DNA of 64,000 nt from contig JAEWBF010000039.1 in the NCBI GenBank assembly GCA_023391285.1, positions 62,001 through 126,000 on the forward strand. Direction: 5' to 3'. Made by a program: the position numbers and the translations under genes. Below are positions 45,130 to 55,617 of the stretch, one piece after another; within the stretch, counting starts at the first letter, position 1; each line of letters starts with the position of its first letter. Under the pieces are notes generated by a model. That model made no database searches and had not been told where the DNA came from. It worked only from the letters and a program-made list of their open reading frames with translations. The stretch comes from Verrucomicrobiota bacterium (GTDB lineage Bacteria > Verrucomicrobiota > Verrucomicrobiia > Opitutales > Opitutaceae).

Positions 45130-46431
45130 ATGCCTCTGAACATGCCTCCTCAGAAACGCGTGCTTGCCGTGATCATGGGCGGCGGACGCGGCACGCGTCT
45201 TCATCCGCTGACGCAGGAACGGTCCAAACCGGCCGTGCCGCTCGCCGGCAAATACCGGCTCGTGGACATCCCGATCAGCAACTGCATCAACTCGGATATC
45301 AACCGGATCTTCATCCTGACGCAGTTCAACACGGCGTCGCTGCACCGGCATATTCAGTCCACATATCACTTCGATCCGTTCGGCGGCGGATTCGTGGATA
45401 TCTTGTCGGCAGAGCAGACCGAGAAGAGCGTGGATTGGTATCAGGGGACGGCCGACGCCGTGCGGCGCAACCTGGTGCATTTTCGCGCGTTTCCGCACGA
45501 TCTCGTGCTGATTCTTTCGGGCGACCAGCTCTACCGGATGGATTTCCGCGAAATCCTCGAACAGCACGTGCAGACGGGCGCCGACGTGACGCTGGCGGCG
45601 GTGCCGTTTCCCGTATCCAAAGTGGAAGGACTCGGTTTGATGGGCGTGCATGACGATCTCTCGATCGAGCGCTTCGTGGAGAAACCGAAGGATCCCGAAG
45701 TTATCCGGGGGCTCGCGCTGAGTCCGACGCTCGAGTCGTCGCTGAAGACCCCATCGGACGAACCGCGCTGCCTGGCGTCGATGGGTATCTACGTTTTCAA
45801 CCGTTCCGTGCTCGCGGAAGCGTTGGAGAACACGCAGACGGATTTCGGAAAAGAGATCATCCCGGGACTATTGGGGAAGAAGAAGCTCTACGCGCATATC
45901 TTCGAAGGCTATTGGGAGGATATTGGAACGGTGCACGCGTTCTTCGCGGCCAACCTCGCGCTCGCGCAACCGCTGCCGCCCTTCAACTTCTTCGAACCGA
46001 CGGCACCGATCTATACGCAGGACCGTTATTTGCCGGCGTCGAAGCTCAACCGCTGCGACATCGATCATGTTGTGATCGGCGACGGTGCGATTCTCACCGA
46101 TTCGCGGCTGAAGCATTGCGTGCTCGGCATCCGCTCCTACGTCGGCGAAGGCAGCGATCTCGAGGACGTGGTGATGATGGGGGCGGATTATTACGAAACC
46201 GCGGATCAGCTGGCGGCGAACGTCGAACAAGGCCGGCCGCATCTCGGATTGGGAAAGCGATGCCGGGTGCGGCACGCGATCATCGACAAGAACGCGCGCA
46301 TTGGCGACGACTGCGTGTTGAGCGCGATCGGCAAATCCGACGGCACCTATGCGAACGGCAACGTGATCATTCGGGATGGCGTGCTTTGCGTGACCAAGGG
46401 AGCGATTCTGCCACCGGGGACGGTGGTTTAA
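45130..46431 (+). CDS. glgC: Glucose-1-phosphate adenylyltransferase
   Basis: A 433-residue nucleotidyltransferase that makes ADP-glucose for glycogen. The nucleotide-binding GGGRGTRLHPLT is near residues 17-28, followed by SKPAVPLAGKYRLVDIPISNC. GTADAVRRNL (~110) and SGDQLYRMD (~133) bind the sugar and metal; FVEKPKDP (~182) contains the glucose-1-phosphate lysine. GYWEDIGTV (~262) is typical. The C-terminal left-handed beta-helix (about 295-433) carries the allosteric site and includes HCVLGIRSYVGEGS. No other glycogen gene is adjacent. The ATG at 45,130 is used; an ATG four codons later is possible. Confidence 0.94.
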   Translation: MPLNMPPQKRVLAVIMGGGRGTRLHPLTQERSKPAVPLAGKYRLVDIPISNCINSDINRIFILTQFNTASLHRHIQSTYHFDPFGGGFVDILSAEQTEKSVDWYQGTADAVRRNLVHFRAFPHDLVLILSGDQLYRMDFREILEQHVQTGADVTLAAVPFPVSKVEGLGLMGVHDDLSIERFVEKPKDPEVIRGLALSPTLESSLKTPSDEPRCLASMGIYVFNRSVLAEALENTQTDFGKEIIPGLLGKKKLYAHIFEGYWEDIGTVHAFFAANLALAQPLPPFNFFEPTAPIYTQDRYLPASKLNRCDIDHVVIGDGAILTDSRLKHCVLGIRSYVGEGSDLEDVVMMGADYYETADQLAANVEQGRPHLGLGKRCRVRHAIIDKNARIGDDCVLSAIGKSDGTYANGNVIIRDGVLCVTKGAILPPGTVV

Positions 46432-46443
46432 CCGCTCGCGTGC

Positions 46444-46465
46444 AGCCCGACCTGTTGGTCGGGCT
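46444..46465. other. Perfect hairpin between convergent glgC and lgt
   Basis: AGCCCGACC-TGTT-GGTCGGGCT, a 9-bp perfect stem with a 4-base loop, overlaps the stop codon of lgt (46,464-46,466) and lies 12 bp after the glgC stop. There is no T tract, so termination in either direction is uncertain; it may instead be a short repetitive palindrome. Confidence 0.5.
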
Positions 46466-47288
46466 ATGCCGCCTTGCGACGTGACGCGAGGATCAGCGCG
46501 ATTCCGGCGATGATGAGGAAAAGCGAGTAGAACGTTCCGCGACTCAGGCCGAGGATCAGTGAAGCGTCCGGTTCGCGGAACGCTTCGCAGATCGCGCGCG
46601 CGATCGCGTAGAGCAGGAAAAATTCCCCGGCGAGTCGGCCAGGGGATTTTTGGACCGCGTCGGTTTTCCAGAATCGCCATTGCAGGACGGCGAGGAGGAG
46701 CAGGCCTTCAAGCGCGGCCTCGTAGAGCTGAGAAGGATGTCGCGGCATCAGCGGCTCGGGGCTTTTGGGAAAAATCACGGCCCAGGCGACTGACGTGGGT
46801 TTCCCCCACAGCTCGCCATTGATGAAGTTGGCGACGCGGCCGAAGAACAGGCCCGCCGGAGCCACCGACGCGACGAGATCGCCGAGATGCAGAAAGGCGA
46901 TTTTTCGTGAGCGCGCGAACCAGGCGAGCGCCACGGCCACGCCGACCATGCCGCCGTGGCTGGCCATCCCGCCTTCCCATACCCGGAAAAAACTCAACGG
47001 ATCGCGCACGAGCGCGCTGGGATCGTAGAGCAGAAACGACCCGAGACGTCCGCCAATCATCACGCCCAGCACGAGCGCGATCATCAGATCCGAAACCTGG
47101 GCGGCGGGGAGTTGGGAGCGTTTTGCTTTCCAATACGTCGACAGCAGCCAGCCGCCGGCGAGAAAACCGAGGAGGTAGGCGACGCCGTAGTAGCGGATGC
47201 CAAAGTTCTCGGAGAACTGGATGAGGAACGGATCCCAGTCGTGAACCCAGTAGCTCAGCGGCAGCGAACAAAGCGACGATGCGGACAT
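46464..47288 (-). CDS. lgt: Prolipoprotein diacylglyceryl transferase
   Basis: A 274-residue integral membrane enzyme that transfers diacylglycerol from phosphatidylglycerol to the lipobox cysteine of lipoproteins. IRYYGVAYLLGFLAGGWLL near residue 30 starts the first spans. GVMIGGRLGSFLLYDP (~75-90), GMASHGGMVGV (~105-115) and the Lgt signature GRVANFINGELWGKP (~145) contain essential Arg, His, Asn and Glu residues. RHPSQLYEAALEG (~175) is also family-specific. I start at ATG 47,288; the frame upstream of it does not look like Lgt. It is divergent from gcvT, and a 25-bp palindrome lies in the shared 218-bp gap. Confidence 0.94.
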   Translation of the reverse strand: MSASSLCSLPLSYWVHDWDPFLIQFSENFGIRYYGVAYLLGFLAGGWLLSTYWKAKRSQLPAAQVSDLMIALVLGVMIGGRLGSFLLYDPSALVRDPLSFFRVWEGGMASHGGMVGVAVALAWFARSRKIAFLHLGDLVASVAPAGLFFGRVANFINGELWGKPTSVAWAVIFPKSPEPLMPRHPSQLYEAALEGLLLLAVLQWRFWKTDAVQKSPGRLAGEFFLLYAIARAICEAFREPDASLILGLSRGTFYSLFLIIAGIALILASRRKAA

Positions 47289-47372
47289 GGAAAGAAGAGG
47301 CGGCACGCGCCGCGAAGATTTCGCGTCCGACAGACGAGAACAAACCCAATTTGAGCGCCCCCACGGACGGGG

Positions 47373-47397
47373 AAGTGTCATACATAATATGACACTT
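47373..47397. promoter_or_regulatory. 25-bp palindrome between lgt and gcvT (probable operator)
   Basis: Perfect 10-bp arms, AAGTGTCATA and TATGACACTT, flank a CATAA centre. It lies in the 218-bp gap between the divergent lgt (start 47,288) and gcvT (start 47,507) genes and is strikingly AT-rich for this genome. A dimeric regulator site overlapping a -10-like CATAAT or TATTAT element is likely. The regulator is unknown. Confidence 0.55.
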
Positions 47398-47506
47398 TAC
47401 TGAAACACGCGGTGGGGGCGCCGCGCCTCCATTGGGAGGGACAATCGGAGTTGGCGGGGTGAGAAAGCTGTTGCGGCGGGGGCGGGCGGGGCGCGTAGTC
47501 GTCGGC

Positions 47507-48607
47507 ATGAGTGAGCTGAAACGCACGCCCTTGCGCGATTTTCATGCAGCCCGCGGCGCCCGCCTCGTGGATTTTGCCGGTTGGGAAATGCCGGTGCAGT
47601 ATCGCAGCATCCTCGAGGAGCACAAAGCGGTGCGGCGCGCGGCGGGGCTGTTCGACGTCAGCCATATGGGCGAGGTGGATGTGCGCGGGCCCGACGCGTT
47701 GAAGTTTCTCGACCGGCTCCTGACCAACGACGCTTCGAAGATCTTTCCGGGTCGCGTGCTGTATTCGCCGATGTGTTACGCCAACGGCGGGGTGGTGGAC
47801 GATTTGCTCGTTTATCAACGCGCGCCCGAGGACTACTTCCTCTGCGTCAACGCCAGCAACGTGGCCAAGGATCTCGCGTGGATGAAGGAGCAGGCGGTCG
47901 GCTTCGACGTTGCGATCACGGATCGTTCGGACGACTACGGGTTGCTCGCGATCCAAGGCCCGCGCGCGAGCGAAATCGTGCAGTCGCTCACCGGCGCGAA
48001 ACTCGGGGTGTTGAAATACTACCATTTCAACGAGGGCACGGTCGCGGGCATTCATTGCCTGATCAGTCGCACCGGCTATACGGGTGAGGACGGGTTTGAA
48101 TTGTATCACGCCGCGGCCGATTCCGTGGCGCTGGCCGAAGCGCTGCTGGGCGCAGGAGCGGCGCACGGGTTGGAACTCGCCGGACTGGGCGCGCGGGACA
48201 GCCTTCGTCTGGAGGCGGGGTATCCACTTTATGGGCACGAGCTTTCGGACAAGATCTCGCCCATTGCGGCGGGGCTGGGCTGGACGGTGAAGTTCGACAA
48301 GCCGTCGGATTTCAACGGCCGCGAGGCGTTGCTCGCCGAGAAAAAAGGCGAGGCGGGCTCAAAGGTAGTCTTCTTCAAAACCGGCGATCGTCGGATCGTG
48401 CGGGCTGAAGCGCCGGTGCTCGACGAGAGTGGGGCGTCCATCGGACGCGTGTTGTCGGGAACGCTGTCGCCCTTGCTCAACGAAGCGATCGGTTCGGCGC
48501 TGGTTCCGCGGTCCCTGGCGGGCGCGCCGTTGTTCGTCGACATTCGGGGCACGCGTCTCGCGCTCCAAGTGGTCAAACCTCCTTTTGTGACGTTGGGTGC
48601 AAAATAG
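47507..48607 (+). CDS. gcvT: Glycine cleavage system T protein (aminomethyltransferase)
   Basis: A 366-residue folate enzyme. It takes the aminomethyl group from lipoyl-GcvH and passes it to tetrahydrofolate, releasing ammonia. It starts MSELKRTPLRDFH at ATG 47,507. Typical segments: LVDFAGWEMPVQYRSILEEH (~20-38), GLFDVSHMGEVDVRG (~53), LTNDASKI (~78), ISRTGYTGEDGFELY (~190), LGARDSLRLEAGYPLYGHEL (~228) and DFNGREALL (~270). It is followed by gcvH 73 bp downstream. The GcvP subunits are not in this window. Confidence 0.94.
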   Translation: MSELKRTPLRDFHAARGARLVDFAGWEMPVQYRSILEEHKAVRRAAGLFDVSHMGEVDVRGPDALKFLDRLLTNDASKIFPGRVLYSPMCYANGGVVDDLLVYQRAPEDYFLCVNASNVAKDLAWMKEQAVGFDVAITDRSDDYGLLAIQGPRASEIVQSLTGAKLGVLKYYHFNEGTVAGIHCLISRTGYTGEDGFELYHAAADSVALAEALLGAGAAHGLELAGLGARDSLRLEAGYPLYGHELSDKISPIAAGLGWTVKFDKPSDFNGREALLAEKKGEAGSKVVFFKTGDRRIVRAEAPVLDESGASIGRVLSGTLSPLLNEAIGSALVPRSLAGAPLFVDIRGTRLALQVVKPPFVTLGAK

Positions 48608-48680
48608 CACAGGTGCGTGCTTGCGCGGGTCGAAAAGTGCAGGCACACCGGATCAACCCCATCCACGGTCTTTCTTCCTC

Positions 48681-49064
48681 ATGAGCAACGTTCCCGCTGA
48701 TCTCCGTTACGCGAAGTCTCACGAATGGCTCCGCCTCGAGAACGATGGCACTGCGACGGTCGGCATCACCGACTACGCCCAAAACTCGCTGGGCGACATC
48801 ACTTACGTGCAACTGCCGAAGATCGGCGCTAAGTTTCAGGCAGGGCAGACGTTTGGCGCGGTCGAGTCGGTGAAGGCGGCGAGCGATCTTTATGCGCCTG
48901 TCTCAGGCGAGGTGGTGGCGGTGAATCATCATTTGGAAAACGCACCGGAGACCGTCAACCAAGCGGCTTATGGCGACGGCTGGATGTTGAAGCTCCGGCT
49001 GGCGAATCCGGCCGAAGCGACGGCGTTGCTCGACGCGGCGGCTTACGAGCAATCGCTCGGTTGA
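48681..49064 (+). CDS. gcvH: Glycine cleavage system H protein
   Basis: A 127-residue lipoyl carrier. The start MSNVPADLRYAKSHEWLRLE at ATG 48,681 is the usual one. The lipoylated lysine is K65 in AVESVKAASDLYAPVSG. It shuttles the aminomethyl intermediate between GcvP and GcvT. Length matches the family (125-130 residues). It shares a strand and probably a transcript with gcvT. No clear terminator follows it within the 125-bp gap to the RND genes. Confidence 0.95.
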   Translation: MSNVPADLRYAKSHEWLRLENDGTATVGITDYAQNSLGDITYVQLPKIGAKFQAGQTFGAVESVKAASDLYAPVSGEVVAVNHHLENAPETVNQAAYGDGWMLKLRLANPAEATALLDAAAYEQSLG

Positions 49065-49160
49065 GCCTGCTTCCAGGCAGATCGCGTCACCGGAACGCGT
49101 TGTGCTATACGCGTCCCAACCCGCATCTTTCGAGTGCGGGATGCGTCAGGCGCGACACTT

Positions 49161-49178
49161 CCTGACACATCCGTCAGG
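49161..49178 (+). promoter_or_regulatory. Hairpin sequestering the Shine-Dalgarno of the RND adaptor gene
   Basis: CCTGAC and GTCAGG form a 6-bp stem with an ACATCC loop. The right arm's last bases are the start of the AGGTG Shine-Dalgarno of the adaptor gene (ATG at 49,190). The related string GTCAGG also occurs at 49,145-49,150, so the repeated motif could instead be an operator site. Function inferred. Confidence 0.4.
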
Positions 49179-49189
49179 TGAAATTTTTC

Positions 49190-50287
49190 ATGTCGTTTTC
49201 CAGATTCATCCACGCCGGGTTGCTGCCGGTAATTTTGCTCGCGGGATGCAGCAAGAAAGAAGCGGTCGCGATCCGCACGTCTGATCAGGTGCAACCGGTC
49301 GAGGTCACGACGCTGACCCGACAGGATCTGGCGGAGACCTTGAACCTCGTCGGTTCGGTGGCGGCGAACGAATCCGCGACGATTCGGCCGGAAACCACCG
49401 GACTGGTGCGGACGATTCATTTTGAGGAAGGGCAGGCGGTGAAGAAGGGCCAGCTGCTCGTGAAGATCGACGATGCCGAGTTGCGGGCGCAATTCGCGCA
49501 GAGCGACGCACGGTTTCAACTGGCCGAACTGAATCTGAAACGGGCCGAGCGGCTCGGAGAAAGCCAGAGCAACAGCGTGGCGGACGTGGACCGGGCGCGT
49601 TCGGAGTTTGCCTCGGCGAAATCGGAACTCGAATTGATCCGCGTGCGGCTCGAGCGTTCGGAGATCCGCGCGCCGTTCGACGGCGTGCTCGGCGCCCGCA
49701 CGCTTTCGCCGGGCGATTATGTGACCTCGCAGTCGGTGATCACGACGATCGACGACCTGAGCCGGTTGAAGATCGATTTCCAGGTGCCGGAGCGTTTTGC
49801 GGCGAAGGTGAGGCAGGGGGCGACGTTCAAGGTTCGTTCGCCTGCGCTTGCGTCGGGCGCAGAGCTGAATGGCGAGGTGTATTTCGTGGCATCTGTCGTG
49901 GATCGTGCCACGCGCTCGAGCGAAGTGAAAGGTTACGTCAGCGCCGGGGCGGCGGGATTGAAGCCCGGCATGTTCACCAACATCGAACTGGTGCTCGACG
50001 TGCGCCGCGGGATTTTGACGGTGCCGGAAGGCGCAATTCTCACGACGACCACCGGCACGCAGTTGGTGATCGTGAAGGATGGAGACGGGCAGGCGACGGC
50101 GGACTTCGTGCCCGTGCAACTCGGGTTGCGCGCAAAAGGCGTCGTGGAAGTGAATCCGTTGCGCGGGCAGCTGAGTGAAAGGACGCGCGTCGTGGCGTCG
50201 GGAGTGGGCGCGTTGATTTTGTTTCCCGGGGCAAAGATCGAGCCGCGGCCGCAGGTCACGGAAATTCGCACGGCGGCGCTGCCATGA
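49190..50287 (+). CDS. RND efflux periplasmic adaptor (membrane fusion protein)
   Basis: A 365-residue lipoprotein adaptor. Residues 1-20 form a lipoprotein signal with the lipobox LLAGC (cysteine near residue 20), so it is anchored in the inner membrane. The barrel-sandwich/lipoyl region (ESATIRPETTGLVRTIHFEEGQAVKKGQLLVKID) is near 60-90, a coiled-coil hairpin at ~90-150, then beta-barrel and membrane-proximal domains with RSEIRAPFDGVLGAR-type contacts. The ATG at 49,190 has AGGTG at a good distance; a GTG at 49,178 is possible. It overlaps the pump gene by 4 bp (ATGA). Confidence 0.9.
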   Translation: MSFSRFIHAGLLPVILLAGCSKKEAVAIRTSDQVQPVEVTTLTRQDLAETLNLVGSVAANESATIRPETTGLVRTIHFEEGQAVKKGQLLVKIDDAELRAQFAQSDARFQLAELNLKRAERLGESQSNSVADVDRARSEFASAKSELELIRVRLERSEIRAPFDGVLGARTLSPGDYVTSQSVITTIDDLSRLKIDFQVPERFAAKVRQGATFKVRSPALASGAELNGEVYFVASVVDRATRSSEVKGYVSAGAAGLKPGMFTNIELVLDVRRGILTVPEGAILTTTTGTQLVIVKDGDGQATADFVPVQLGLRAKGVVEVNPLRGQLSERTRVVASGVGALILFPGAKIEPRPQVTEIRTAALP

Positions 50288-53200
50288 TTCTCTCCGACGT
50301 TTCCATTCGCCGCCCGGTCGTCTGCCTGGTGGCATCGATTCTGGTGGTGCTGGTCGGGCTGTTGTCGTTCAACCGGCTGCCGGTTCGTGAGTATCCGAAC
50401 ATCGATTCACCGATTATTTCGGTGCAGACGACGTATCCCGGGGCATCGGCCGAGGTGATAGAGTCGAAGATCACGGAGCCGTTGGAAAAGGAGATTTCGT
50501 CGATCGACGGCATTCGCGTGGTGCGCTCGGTTTCGCGCGAGCAGGTGTCGGAGATCACGGTCGAGTTCACACTCACCCGCGACGTGAACGAGGCAGCCAA
50601 CGACGTGCGCGACCGCGTGAGCCGTGCCCGTGGGCGGTTGCCCGATGAAGTGCTCGAACCGCAGATCACCAAAACCGAAGCCGACGCGGATCCGATTCTC
50701 GGGTTTTCGCTCAACTCGGACCGGTATTCGCGCCAGGAACTCTACGATATCGCGGAGCGGTTTGTGGTGCAGCGGATCCAGACGGTGCCAGGCGTGGGCG
50801 CGGTGCAGATCCGCGGGCCGCGTTACGCGATGCGGCTGTGGATCGATTCGGATCGCATGGCGGCGTATGGGTTGACGGTCGCGGACGTCGAGCGCGCGTT
50901 GCACCAGCAGAACGTGGAGATTCCGGGTGGGCGCATCGAATCGGTCACACGGGAGTTCACGGTGCGCACGCAGGGCAACATGACGGAGGTGTCGGATTTC
51001 GAGAATCTGATCCTCGCGGTGCGTGGCGGTTATCAAGTGAAGTTCACGGACATCGGCCGCGTGGAGCTCGGGAAGAACGATTACCGCGGTGAAAGTTTTT
51101 TTCGCGGGACGCCGACGATCGGCATCCAAGTTTTCCGGCAGTCGCAATCGAATTTGCTGAATCTCGCGGACGGCGTGAAGGGGCAGATCCCGCACATCAT
51201 GGCGGACCTGCCGGAAGGCGTGAGCATCGACATTGGCTTCGACAGTTCGGTGTTCGTCGACCGGTCGGTGAAGGAGGTTTACAAGACGTTGTGGGAAGCG
51301 GCGGCGTTGGTGATCCTGATGATTTTCGTGTTTCTCCGCGATTGGCGGGCGACGTTCATTCCGTTGCTGGCGATTCCGGTGTCGGTGATCGGATCATTCG
51401 CGATCATGAGCTGGCTCGGCTTTTCGCTCAACGTGCTCACGTTGCTCGCGCTGGTGCTGGCGGTGGGTCTCGTGGTGGACGACGCGATTGTGATGTTGGA
51501 AAACATCTATCGAAGGATCGAAGAAGGAGAGGAGCCGATCGCTGCGGCGTTGCACGGAGCGCGTCAGGTGGCGTTTGCGATTATCGCGACGACCTTGACG
51601 CTCGCGGCGGTGTTCTTGCCGGTGGCGTTTCAATCCGGGCAGACGGGCCGGTTGTTCTTCGAGTTCGGCGTGACGCTGTCGATTGCGGTGATGGTGTCGG
51701 CGTTTGTCGCGCTTACCCTCACACCGATGCTCAGCTCGCGCATGCTCAAGGCGCGAGCGGTGGGAGGGAAGGCAAAGCACAGCTGGCTTTACGAAAAGAC
51801 GGAGCCGTTCTTCGAGAAGATGAACGGCATCTATGCGGCGATGCTGCGCGCATCGCTGAAGGCGAAACTTTGGGTGATTGCCGGCTCGGTGGCGGTCGTT
51901 GCCCTCGGTCCGGTGCTTTATCTCAAGCTCCAGCGCGAACTGACGCCGCTGGAAGATCGCAGCCTGTTTCGCGCATCGTTCATCGCGCCGGTGGGATCGA
52001 CGCCGGCGTATGCGCATTATTACGCGGGCAAGATGGAGGAGATGATTCTCGCGATTCCAGAAACCGAGCGAACGTTTCGCCGCAGTGGCGACGGCAATCG
52101 GGCGTTCATGTTCGTGACTTTGAAACCGTGGGAGGAACGCGAGCGGAAGACACAGGACATCCTGCTCGAATTGCGAAACAAGTTCCGCAACGAGATCACG
52201 GGCGGACAGGCGGCTCCGATTGCGCCGCGACCCTTTGGACAGCGGGGCGGCGGGGCGGGCGTGCAGATGGTTCTGCAAGGATCGGATTTCGAGAAGCTGC
52301 AGGTTTACGGCGAGCAGATGCTGAAGGCGATGCGCGAGAGTCCGATGTTCTTTCAGCCACGGCTCGATCCCTCGCCAACAAAGCCGCAACTCGATGTGCG
52401 AATCGATCGCGCGAAAGCGGCGGATTTGAATGTGCCGGTGTCGGCGGTGGCTTCGACGCTTGAAACGCTCTTCGGGGGAAAGCGCGTGACGACGTTTCAA
52501 CGGGGCAGCCAGGAGTTCGACGTGGTGGTGCAGGTGGCGGATCAAGACCGGGTGACGCCGTCGGATCTTGGCCGCGTGTATGTGAAGTCGGAGTCGGGCC
52601 ATCTCGTGCAACTCACGAACCTCGTGCAGGCGAACGAGAATGTGGTGCCGGAGAATTATCCGCATTTCGCGCGGCTGCGAGCGGTGACGGTTTCGGCACA
52701 GATGTCGGGCAACGCGACGATCGGCGACGCGGTCGATTTCCTGCGCGGGCAAGCGGAGGAATTGCTGCCGGCGGGCTACACGTATGCGTGGGATGGCGAG
52801 ACGCGCGAGTATGTCGAGAGTGCGAGCGACACGTGGATGTTGTTCATCCTGGCGCTTGTATTCACATTTCTGATTCTGGCGGCGCAGTTCGAATCATGGC
52901 TGCACCCGCTGACGATCTTCACGGGTATTTTCCTCGCGCTGGCGGGCGGTGTGATCGTGCTTTATTGCACGCGCTTCTGGGGTCCGGCGATGACGGACAA
53001 TCTGTATTCGCGTTTTGGGCTGATCATGCTGATCGGGCTCGTGGCGAAGAACGGCATTCTGATCGTCGAGTTCGCGAACCAGCTTCAGCTCGAGGGGAAG
53101 AATGCGTTCGATGCGGCGTATGAGGCGGCGATCCTGCGGTTCCGGCCGATTCTCATGACGGCGATCGCGACGATTCTCGGCGCGGTGCCGATCGCGTTTG

Positions 53201-53442
53201 CGACGGGCGCGGGGGCGGAAAGCCGCAATCCGATGGGCATCGTGATCGTGGGCGGTTTGAGCATCGCGACTTTTCTCACGCTTTTCGTCGTGCCGATTTG
53301 CTACATCGTGGTTGATCGGCTGTGCGTGAAGTTCACGGGACATTCGAGCGCGCACGGGTTGAAGAAGGCGCAGGAAATCGAGCGCGCGACCACGGTGGAG
53401 CCGGTCGCGGCGGTGCAGGAGCCGGTGGCTTTGGTGAAGTAA
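50284..53442 (+). CDS. RND multidrug efflux pump (HAE1/AcrB-type)
   Basis: A 1052-residue inner-membrane transporter. It starts MILSDVSIRRPVVCLVASIL with the first span; the two large periplasmic loops lie at about 35-330 and 560-860. The proton-relay acidic pair is in LVVDDAIVMLENIYRRIEEG (about residues 398-417) in TM4, as in AcrB Asp407/408. FQSGQTGRLFFEFGVTLSIAV follows. The C-terminal half has LIGLVAKNGILIVEFANQL and GAVPIAFATGAGAESRNPMG, typical of hydrophobic/amphiphilic drug pumps and not of metal pumps. It acts with the adaptor just upstream; no outer-membrane factor gene is in the window. Confidence 0.93.
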   Translation: MILSDVSIRRPVVCLVASILVVLVGLLSFNRLPVREYPNIDSPIISVQTTYPGASAEVIESKITEPLEKEISSIDGIRVVRSVSREQVSEITVEFTLTRDVNEAANDVRDRVSRARGRLPDEVLEPQITKTEADADPILGFSLNSDRYSRQELYDIAERFVVQRIQTVPGVGAVQIRGPRYAMRLWIDSDRMAAYGLTVADVERALHQQNVEIPGGRIESVTREFTVRTQGNMTEVSDFENLILAVRGGYQVKFTDIGRVELGKNDYRGESFFRGTPTIGIQVFRQSQSNLLNLADGVKGQIPHIMADLPEGVSIDIGFDSSVFVDRSVKEVYKTLWEAAALVILMIFVFLRDWRATFIPLLAIPVSVIGSFAIMSWLGFSLNVLTLLALVLAVGLVVDDAIVMLENIYRRIEEGEEPIAAALHGARQVAFAIIATTLTLAAVFLPVAFQSGQTGRLFFEFGVTLSIAVMVSAFVALTLTPMLSSRMLKARAVGGKAKHSWLYEKTEPFFEKMNGIYAAMLRASLKAKLWVIAGSVAVVALGPVLYLKLQRELTPLEDRSLFRASFIAPVGSTPAYAHYYAGKMEEMILAIPETERTFRRSGDGNRAFMFVTLKPWEERERKTQDILLELRNKFRNEITGGQAAPIAPRPFGQRGGGAGVQMVLQGSDFEKLQVYGEQMLKAMRESPMFFQPRLDPSPTKPQLDVRIDRAKAADLNVPVSAVASTLETLFGGKRVTTFQRGSQEFDVVVQVADQDRVTPSDLGRVYVKSESGHLVQLTNLVQANENVVPENYPHFARLRAVTVSAQMSGNATIGDAVDFLRGQAEELLPAGYTYAWDGETREYVESASDTWMLFILALVFTFLILAAQFESWLHPLTIFTGIFLALAGGVIVLYCTRFWGPAMTDNLYSRFGLIMLIGLVAKNGILIVEFANQLQLEGKNAFDAAYEAAILRFRPILMTAIATILGAVPIAFATGAGAESRNPMGIVIVGGLSIATFLTLFVVPICYIVVDRLCVKFTGHSSAHGLKKAQEIERATTVEPVAAVQEPVALVK

Positions 53443-53448
53443 GGGTGA

Positions 53449-53495
53449 GAAACGCTCACCCCGACGCATCGGGGGGGGAGCGCGTTCCGCTACGA
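53449..53495. repeat. Dispersed-type repeat copy A (downstream of the RND pump)
   Basis: GAAACGCTCAC (53,449-53,459) and GCGTTCCGCTACGA (53,482-53,495) occur here separated by 22 bases that include a CCCCGACG/CATCGGGG-type palindrome. The same two strings occur side by side at 55,541-55,565 in the same orientation, so this looks like the same element with an inserted hairpin. Confidence 0.55.
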
Positions 53496-53512
53496 CGAGG
53501 CGGGCACGAAAA

Positions 53513-53540
53513 AGCCCGCGGGCGCGTGCGCCGGCGGGCT
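53513..53540 (-). terminator. Rho-independent terminator of typA
   Basis: A GC-rich hairpin (outer stem AGCCCGC / GCGGGCT plus inner GGCGC / GCGCC) lies 24 bp after the typA stop. On the minus strand it is followed by TTTTTCG. Confidence 0.75.
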
Positions 53541-53564
53541 GATAGGAAACGAAGGTGACGTCGC

Positions 53565-55391
<1,827 letters not shown>

Positions 55392-55512
55392 GGAGCGGAC
55401 GCGTTCATTTCTTCGAAAAAGGGGAAGAACGTGCGGACCGCGTGAATTGAATGCAAGGACGAAGCAAAGTGGCGTCGAGGTGTCGGAGAAAGGGCTCTGG
55501 ATAACGGAACGG

Positions 55513-55565
55513 GTGAGCGTTCCGCGAAAAGGAGAAGGACGAAACGCTCACGCGTTCCGCTACGA
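55513..55565. repeat. Dispersed-type repeat copy B (upstream of typA)
   Basis: GAAACGCTCAC directly followed by GCGTTCCGCTACGA at 55,541-55,565. An inverted GTGAGCGTT at 55,513-55,521 pairs with AACGCTCAC (55,543-55,551), giving a 9-bp stem with a 21-base loop. Matches copy A at 53,449-53,495. No transposase gene is nearby, so it resembles a REP/MITE-type element. Confidence 0.55.
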
Positions 55566-55576
55566 GCTTGCTGTTT

Positions 55577-55617
55577 TCGAAAACAATAAGGCCCGGGAAC
55601 CTTGCGGTTCCCGGGCC
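55577..55617 (-). terminator. Strong intrinsic terminator on the minus strand with no protein gene upstream
   Basis: A perfect 12-bp stem (GGCCCGGGAACC / GGTTCCCGGGCC) with a 4-base loop lies at 55,590-55,617. On the minus strand it is followed by TTATTGTTTTCG. Such a strong element normally ends a transcript, yet no minus-strand protein gene lies between here and the CusA-like gene at 61,825; the intervening genes are on the plus strand. Confidence 0.7.

Noticed and set aside
47398..47506. Glycine riboswitch before gcvT
   Set aside because: No aptamer core strings or tandem structure; only a GC-rich leader and the 25-bp palindrome.
51394..52752. 452-residue minus-strand frame in the RND pump gene
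   Set aside because: His/Arg-rich antisense shadow of the pump gene.
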